DNA of 10,459 nucleotides, from the NCBI GenBank assembly GCA_029942065.1, contig JAPYTY010000054.1, positions 1 through 10,459 of the forward strand, read 5' to 3'. The notes beneath the pieces are model-generated. The model ran no database searches, was not told where the DNA came from, and saw only the letters and a list, made by a program, of their open reading frames with translations. The translations under genes and the position numbers were made by a program. This document shows, one piece after another, positions 6,254-10,459 of this stretch. Numbering within the stretch: the first letter of the stretch is position 1; each line of letters starts with the position of its first letter. The DNA comes from Acidobacteriota bacterium (GTDB lineage: Bacteria; Acidobacteriota; UBA6911; RPQK01; JADFOI01).

Positions 6254-9200
6254 ATCTGTCCAGATTTTCAGTGATGCGACCGGTAGCAGTCCTGATGGGG
6301 ACTCTTTCCATACTGGTTCTGGGCTTGTTGTCCCTGCAGCGCCTGCCCCTGAAGCAAATGCCGGAGATTTCCTTTGCCACGCTGTCGGTGAATGTGGATT
6401 ATCCTTCCTCCTCTCCCGAAGAGGTGGAGCAGAACATTACCCGGCCGCTGGAAGAAGTCCTCAGTACTCTGGACAATCTGGAGAGCATCAACTCGACGTC
6501 ATCTGGGAGCCGATCCACCCTTCGGCTCGAGTTCACACAAGGGACCGACATGGACCTCATGTCGCTGGACATACGGGACCGAATTGATCAGGTCAGGAAC
6601 ACGCTGCCGACCGATGTGGAGCGTGTGGCCATCAGGAGATGGCATAATGCCGATCAGCCGGTACTGCGTTTTTCGGTTTCCTGGAGCGGAGACAGCGAGG
6701 AGTTGTATCAGGTGGTTGAAGAGACCCTGCGCAGGCGCCTGGAACCCATCGACGGGGTCGCCAATGTCGAGGTCAGGGGAATGGATACCAAGCAGATCAT
6801 CATTGATCTGGACCAGGGATTACTCCAGGCCTATGGGATCGATATCTTCAACTTGAACCAGGCGCTGCGCAGCAACAACCTCAACGTTGCCGGGGGCTAC
6901 GTCATGGATGGGGGCAAAAAGTACAGCCTCAGAACGGTGGGTGAGTTTTCGGACATCGATGAGATTGCCAACCTGCCCCTGCGCGGCGGGCGCTTCAGTC
7001 TGGCCGATGTCGCCCAGGTTCGGTATGACTACCCTGAGAAGACCTCCTTTTCTCGCCTCAACGGCATCAACGCCGTCAATATCGATGTCTACAAGTCTTC
7101 CACGGCCAATGTTGTCAACGTAGCCGGACGGCTGAAGGCGGAACTGGAAGAGATCCAGGCGCTTCCCCAGCTGGCGGGAAAATTATCGACAAGGATATTC
7201 CGGGACCAGTCCGAAGAAATCGTCAAAAGCCTGGACGACCTGAAAGCTGCTGGAATCTACGGGGGCCTTCTGGCCATGGGCGTGCTGTTTTTCTTCTTGA
7301 GGAAGCTTCGCAGCACCCTCATCATTTCCATCGCCATTCCGGTGTCGATTGTTTTCACCTTTGCTTTCATGTATCTGCTCCGAGTTTTCGCCGGCTCCGA
7401 TATCAGTCTGAACGTGGTATCACTGATGGGCCTCATGGTCGCCATCGGGATGCTGGTCGACAGTAGTGTGGTCGTTCTGGAGAACATCTTCCGCTACAAG
7501 CAGGAAAAAGGCCTGGAGGCCCGTGAAGCCGCCATCCTGGGCAGCAAGGAAGTCGGGCTGGCGGTGCTGGCCTCTACCGCGACGACCCTGGTAGTCTTCG
7601 CCAGCTTTATCTTCGCTCCCGGTTCTCAAATGGGTCGCTTCATGAAGGATTTCGGCTTGACCGTGGGTGTGGCCATCACGGCGGCCTTGATCGTCTCCCT
7701 CACCCTGATCCCGATGCTGTCGAGCCGCATCTTTACGGGAGAGGAAAAACCCAAGCAGCGGATCATCGTGTGGCTGACCGAGGCCTACGGGGCTCTCATG
7801 GGCTGGCTGTTGCGCTGGAGGTTCGTGGCCCTTATCGTGATGGCGCTGCTGGGATTTGGCTCCTACCATCTTGTCAATTCGATTGACCGGGAAATGCTTC
7901 CCCGGGTGTCTCAGCGGAACCTGAGGGTGGACGTGACCATGGAGCGGTCCTTTTCGGCTCAGGATATGATCGCCCTGTTCACCGAGGCCGAGAGGCTTAT
8001 TCTGGATCGCAAGCAGGAACTGGGTGTGGCCAGCGTTTCCAGCAATTTCAGCAATCGGACCACCAACCGCGGGCAGTACCGTGGAACCATGACCATATTC
8101 CTGGAAGATGAGGGAGACATCAAGCCGACCGAAGTGGTCCAGGAGCAGGTGCGGGGTCTTTTCCCGGAAGTCCCGGGGGCCGCTTTCACTTTCGGGCGCA
8201 TGCGCCATATGGGTGGTGGTGAAATGGGGGTCAACGTCGAATTGAAGGGGGATGATTCGACCGTCCTGGCCATGTACGCCGAAGAGGTCAAAGCGATTCT
8301 CTCAGAAATGCCGGAGCTCAAAGATGTGGAAAGCTCCCTGGAAACGGGCGACGAGGAGATTCATCTAATGGTGGACCGGCAAAGGACGGAACAGTTCGGC
8401 ATCTCTTCCCAGCTGGTTGCCCGAACCGTGGCCTCTGCCTTGAGCGCTCGTTCCGTGACTCGGTACAAGAGCGATGATGGTGAGATAGATGTCGTGATGC
8501 AGCTCGAAGGAGGGGATGATCTGAGCCTGCAGGAATTGCAGAATGTCCATTTTGAAAATCGGAATGGTGAGATGATCCCTCTCTATGCCGTTGCCGACTA
8601 CCAGTACCAGAAGGGTCCATTGTCCATCCGGCGGGATGACCGCAAGGGCACCCTCCAGGTCACGGCCAACGCCGAACGCGGCGGGGGGATGTTCCTCACC
8701 GAGGCGATTCGCGGCGAACTGGAGAGTCAGCTTCAACTGCCGGCCGGGTACTCGTTTGATTTCGGTCGGGACTTCATGCGTTTTCGGCGCGGCGAACAGG
8801 ATAGCCTCTTTGCCATTATCCTGGCGATCGCTCTGATGTACATCATCATGGCGGCTCTGTTTGAGAGCTTTATTCATCCCTTGACGATTCTTTTTTGTGT
8901 GCCCTTCTCCATCATTGGAGTGGCCGGCATTTTTTATCTGACGGGAACCACGCTCAATTCGATGGCCTATCTGGGCATTTTGGTCCTGTTCGGGATTGTC
9001 GTGAACAACGGGATCATCCTGATCGCTCACATCAATATTCTGAGAGGTCAGGGCTTGCCCCGGAGTGAGGCCATTCGCCAGGGGGGGATGGACCGCCTTC
9101 GGCCTATTTTAATGACGGCGGCCACCTCGCTTTTTGGCCTTTTGCCTCTATCGCTGCCTGCACTTTTGCCGGAATACTTTCCCGCCGCTCAGGGCCGGGC

Positions 9201-9375
9201 CGGGATGTGGACTCCGATCAGCCTGGCCGTGCTGGGCGGTCTGACCACCTCGACGTTTCTCACCCTGGTTATTCTGCCCACCGTGTATTCCTACATGGAC
9301 GATGTCTCGCGAGGGGGCATCTACCTGATCCGGCTGGTTGCCAGACTTTTCAGTCGTCGACCCACCACCGCTTGA
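6250..9375 (+). CDS. RND efflux permease, second of a tandem pair (HAE1/AcrB-MdtC-like)
   Basis: A 1041-residue RND permease, clearly diverged from its upstream neighbour but with the same architecture. It has TM1 (MRPVAVLMGTLSILVLGLLS), the LKQMPEISFATLSVNVDYP porter start, TM2-6 at about 330-490, TM7 near 524-545 and TM8-12 from about 852. TM4 is GMLVDSSVVVLENIF (Asp404, Ser405) and TM10 is GIVVNNGIILIAHIN (Asn919, Asn920), so it shares the Asp-Ser/Asn-Asn arrangement of its partner. A longer loop than in the first permease (LPALLPEYFPAAQGRAGMWT) precedes the last helix. ATG 6250 overlaps the previous stop (ATGA), and GGGAG at 6237-6241 gives a good ribosome site at 8-nt spacing. By analogy with MdtB/MdtC the two permeases may form mixed trimers; separate homotrimers sharing one adaptor are the alternative. 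No outer-membrane channel gene follows. Confidence 0.93.
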   Translation: MNLSRFSVMRPVAVLMGTLSILVLGLLSLQRLPLKQMPEISFATLSVNVDYPSSSPEEVEQNITRPLEEVLSTLDNLESINSTSSGSRSTLRLEFTQGTDMDLMSLDIRDRIDQVRNTLPTDVERVAIRRWHNADQPVLRFSVSWSGDSEELYQVVEETLRRRLEPIDGVANVEVRGMDTKQIIIDLDQGLLQAYGIDIFNLNQALRSNNLNVAGGYVMDGGKKYSLRTVGEFSDIDEIANLPLRGGRFSLADVAQVRYDYPEKTSFSRLNGINAVNIDVYKSSTANVVNVAGRLKAELEEIQALPQLAGKLSTRIFRDQSEEIVKSLDDLKAAGIYGGLLAMGVLFFFLRKLRSTLIISIAIPVSIVFTFAFMYLLRVFAGSDISLNVVSLMGLMVAIGMLVDSSVVVLENIFRYKQEKGLEAREAAILGSKEVGLAVLASTATTLVVFASFIFAPGSQMGRFMKDFGLTVGVAITAALIVSLTLIPMLSSRIFTGEEKPKQRIIVWLTEAYGALMGWLLRWRFVALIVMALLGFGSYHLVNSIDREMLPRVSQRNLRVDVTMERSFSAQDMIALFTEAERLILDRKQELGVASVSSNFSNRTTNRGQYRGTMTIFLEDEGDIKPTEVVQEQVRGLFPEVPGAAFTFGRMRHMGGGEMGVNVELKGDDSTVLAMYAEEVKAILSEMPELKDVESSLETGDEEIHLMVDRQRTEQFGISSQLVARTVASALSARSVTRYKSDDGEIDVVMQLEGGDDLSLQELQNVHFENRNGEMIPLYAVADYQYQKGPLSIRRDDRKGTLQVTANAERGGGMFLTEAIRGELESQLQLPAGYSFDFGRDFMRFRRGEQDSLFAIILAIALMYIIMAALFESFIHPLTILFCVPFSIIGVAGIFYLTGTTLNSMAYLGILVLFGIVVNNGIILIAHINILRGQGLPRSEAIRQGGMDRLRPILMTAATSLFGLLPLSLPALLPEYFPAAQGRAGMWTPISLAVLGGLTTSTFLTLVILPTVYSYMDDVSRGGIYLIRLVARLFSRRPTTA

Positions 9376-9386
9376 TTTCGAGCCTT

Positions 9387-9440
9387 GCCACCAAGGCGCA
9401 GAGAAGAGATTTCACCACAGAGACACAAAGACACAGAGAA
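9387..9440. repeat. Known-style dispersed repeat (TTCACCACAGAGACAC type)
   Basis: It begins 11 nt after the second permease stop. GCCACCAAGGCGCAGAGAAG (9387-9406) is followed by TTCACCACAGAGACACAAAG (9411-9430) and then ACACAGAGAA (9431-9440). Inside is an imperfect 8-nt period (acacagag/acacaaag/acacagag). I recall near-identical sequence as a very common intergenic repeat in several environmental phyla, often mistaken for coding because it translates as TTETQRHRE. The plus-strand frame here does read exactly that. Confidence 0.65.
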
Positions 9441-9486
9441 GACAATTCTTTTCTTTGTCTTACCTTTTAAATCCCAGCTAAAACAA

Positions 9487-9506
9487 GGGGCGCACTGAGG
9501 CGCCTC
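9487..9506. repeat. Degenerate copy of the GGGCG..CGCCC palindrome
   Basis: GGGGCGC (9487-9493) can pair with GCGCCTC (9500-9506) across ACTGAG, using one G-T pair. It resembles the better copies at 9536-9578 and 9696-9714, with the centre changed from ACTCAGT to ACTGAG. Confidence 0.4.
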
Positions 9507-9535
9507 CCACACTTCTGGAGTTGTCTCCTGAACTG

Positions 9536-9578
9536 AGATGGTCTTGTGGGCGTACTCAGTACGCCCACAAGACCATCT
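9536..9578. terminator. Perfect 20-bp-stem hairpin between convergent genes (possible bidirectional terminator)
   Basis: The arms 9536-9555 and 9559-9578 are exact reverse complements around a TCA loop. The inner core is GGGCGTAC-TCA-GTACGCCC. It lies 160 nt past the efflux operon and about 207 nt past the end of the minus-strand pyruvate kinase gene, so it could end both transcripts. Only a short T-run (TCTTTAT) follows on the plus strand and none on the minus strand, so intrinsic termination is uncertain. The core recurs at 9696-9714, so it may equally be a mobile palindromic repeat. Confidence 0.5.
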
Positions 9579-9597
9579 TTATCAATGGCTTGTTTAG

Positions 9598-9669
9598 GGC
9601 GCACGACCGTGCGGCCCGGCTCAATTCATCCGGATTGCCTGGGAATTGAGATATTCTGAGCCGTGCGCC
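9598..9669. repeat. Nested inverted repeat
   Basis: GGCGCACG (9598-9605) pairs with CGTGCGCC (9662-9669), and inside it CTCAATTC (9620-9627) pairs with GAATTGAG (9643-9650). A small GCACG-AC-CGTGC palindrome (9601-9612) overlaps the left outer arm. No frame across it looks like a protein. This could be a structured RNA or repeat-derived DNA; I cannot tell which. Confidence 0.35.
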
Positions 9670-9695
9670 TTTCATAGCATCCCAGCCCTTGCTGT

Positions 9696-9714
9696 GGGCG
9701 CACTCAGTGCGCCC
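9696..9714. repeat. Second good copy of the GGGCG..CGCCC palindrome
   Basis: GGGCGCAC-TCA-GTGCGCCC is a perfect 8-bp stem with the same TCA loop as the hairpin at 9536-9578. It differs by T to C in the left arm and A to G in the right arm, so pairing is preserved. Flanking CTGT and TACAA could extend the stem with a bulge. It lies 71 nt beyond the pyruvate kinase stop. Confidence 0.5.
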
Positions 9715-9743
9715 CTACAACAGGCTGCACGATCGAGCCCATT

Positions 9744-9777
9744 TGAAACGTGGAAAGCGCGGGTCGAAGACCAGCGG
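9744..9777 (-). repeat. Dispersed repeat, copy 2 (inverted partner at 772-812)
   Basis: Read on the minus strand, CCGCTGGTCTTCGACC (9777-9762) is followed by TTCCACGTTTCA (9755-9744), the same two blocks in the same order as copy 1. It starts 8 nt after the pyruvate kinase stop. The palindrome is reduced to GGTC-TTC-GACC, so this copy is weaker as a terminator. Confidence 0.6.
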
Positions 9778-9785
9778 CCCTTCTG

Positions 9786-10459
9786 TCAGCTTTCCCCCTT
9801 CACTTCGTGCAGTTTCATCAGGGTGGTGCCGCCCTCCTGGACGATGGTGCCGCCGGTGAGGATGACCAGTTTGTCTCCAGCGGACACCAGTCCGATTTTG
9901 AGCAGGAGCTTTTCCAATTCCTCGATCAACTGTTCCACGTTGGCGATTTCCGGCATCTGCAGGGGCTGAACTCCCCAGTAAAGGGCCATCCGGTTCATCA
10001 CCCGGGAGTGAGGGGTGAGGCCAAAGATGTCTGCCGAGGGGCGAAACTTGGAGATCATGCGGGCCGTGGAGCCGGTTTGCGTTAAAGCGACAATGGCCCG
10101 GGCGTTGATCGATTTGGAGGCATGAAAGGCGGCGTTGCAGACCGCTTCCGGAAAGGAGAGATCCTCGGTTGTCTGTGGCCGGCCCGCCCGGGTCCGACTG
10201 CCGGCCCGTTCGGCTTCGTCAATGATTCTGGCCATCATGACGACCGATTCAACCGGATAGCGGCCCTTGGTGGTCTCCGAGGAGAGCATCACGGCATCGG
10301 TGCCGTCGAAAATGGCGTTGGCCACATCGGAGGCCTCGGCACGGGTGGGCCGGGGGTTGGTGACCATCGATTCCAGCATCTGAGTGGCCGTGATAACCGC
10401 CTTGCCCATTTGGTTGGCGCGGCTTATCACCTGCTTCTGGATGACCGGGACCCTTTCAG
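9786..10459 (-). CDS. pyk: Pyruvate kinase, C-terminal part (5' end outside window)
   Basis: The minus-strand frame is open from the right edge to a TGA at 9788-9786, giving 223 residues of a protein normally near 470-480. The family catalyses phosphoenolpyruvate + ADP to pyruvate + ATP, the last glycolytic step, in the cytosol. Visible here are the end of the catalytic barrel, with QKQVISRANQMGKAVITATQ followed by MLESM and PRPTRAEASDVANAIFDGTD, and then AVMLSSETTKGRYPVESV. The usual motif is LSGET, so Gly is replaced by Ser. The C-terminal allosteric-type domain follows (ARAIVALTQTGSTARMISKF), ending in GDKLVILTGGTIVQEGGTTL. A GTG at 10430 lies inside the barrel and is not the start. Its metal- and substrate-binding N-terminal half is not visible. 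It is convergent with the efflux operon. Confidence 0.95.
   Translation of the reverse strand, partial: ERVPVIQKQVISRANQMGKAVITATQMLESMVTNPRPTRAEASDVANAIFDGTDAVMLSSETTKGRYPVESVVMMARIIDEAERAGSRTRAGRPQTTEDLSFPEAVCNAAFHASKSINARAIVALTQTGSTARMISKFRPSADIFGLTPHSRVMNRMALYWGVQPLQMPEIANVEQLIEELEKLLLKIGLVSAGDKLVILTGGTIVQEGGTTLMKLHEVKGES

Noticed and set aside
7420..9030. Long minus-strand frames (262 and 221 codons) opposite the second RND gene
   Set aside because: Same reasoning: His/Gly/Gln-rich translations opposite conserved RND sequence.
9207..9470. An 87-codon plus-strand frame ending in TTETQRHRE
   Set aside because: Its first part is a shadow of the second RND gene and its end is a dispersed DNA repeat.
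9376..9785. A CRISPR array or attachment site in the right-hand spacer
   Set aside because: The repeats are palindromes of varied length at irregular spacing, with no uniform repeat-spacer unit. No integrase, cas gene or tRNA is present.

Overview
The window looks like chromosomal DNA from a diderm (Gram-negative type) bacterium of moderately high G+C. The diderm call rests on a complete inner-membrane/periplasmic RND efflux cassette with a lipoprotein adaptor. Intergenic DNA is full of GC-rich palindromes, and it carries a TTCACCACAGAGACAC-type dispersed repeat that I recall from Acidobacteriota, Planctomycetota and some deltaproteobacterial or Chloroflexota-like genomes. I lean towards Acidobacteriota or a similar environmental phylum. 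That is an inference from style, not a marker-gene result.

Layout, left to right. (1) 1-762, plus strand: the 3' part of a TPR-repeat protein, probably envelope-anchored. (2) 763-1108: a repeat-rich spacer with at least five hairpin-forming palindromes. (3) 1109-1388: a sigma70-like promoter and rpsU (ribosomal protein bS21, TTG start), with no dnaG or rpoD after it. (4) 1389-1700: a 312-nt spacer with one small hairpin and no convincing gene. (5) 1701-9375: a three-gene operon of an adaptor lipoprotein and two different RND permeases, joined by two 4-nt ATGA overlaps. (6) 9376-9785: a second repeat-rich spacer between convergent genes, with a perfect 20-bp-stem hairpin and relatives of it. 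(7) 9786-10459, minus strand: the C-terminal half of pyruvate kinase, running off the right edge.

The central system is a tripartite efflux pump with two tandem permeases, organised like MdtABC, where two RND proteins form a mixed trimer. No outer-membrane channel (TolC/OMF) gene is present, so one must be supplied from outside the window. Both permeases have Asp-Ser where AcrB has Asp407-Asp408, and Asn-Asn where AcrB has Lys940-Asn. The adaptor carries an unusual tail of about 115 residues. I see no clearly new defence or mobile system. The least-explained material is the adaptor tail and the palindrome families in the two spacers, one of which shows a compensatory base-pair change between copies.
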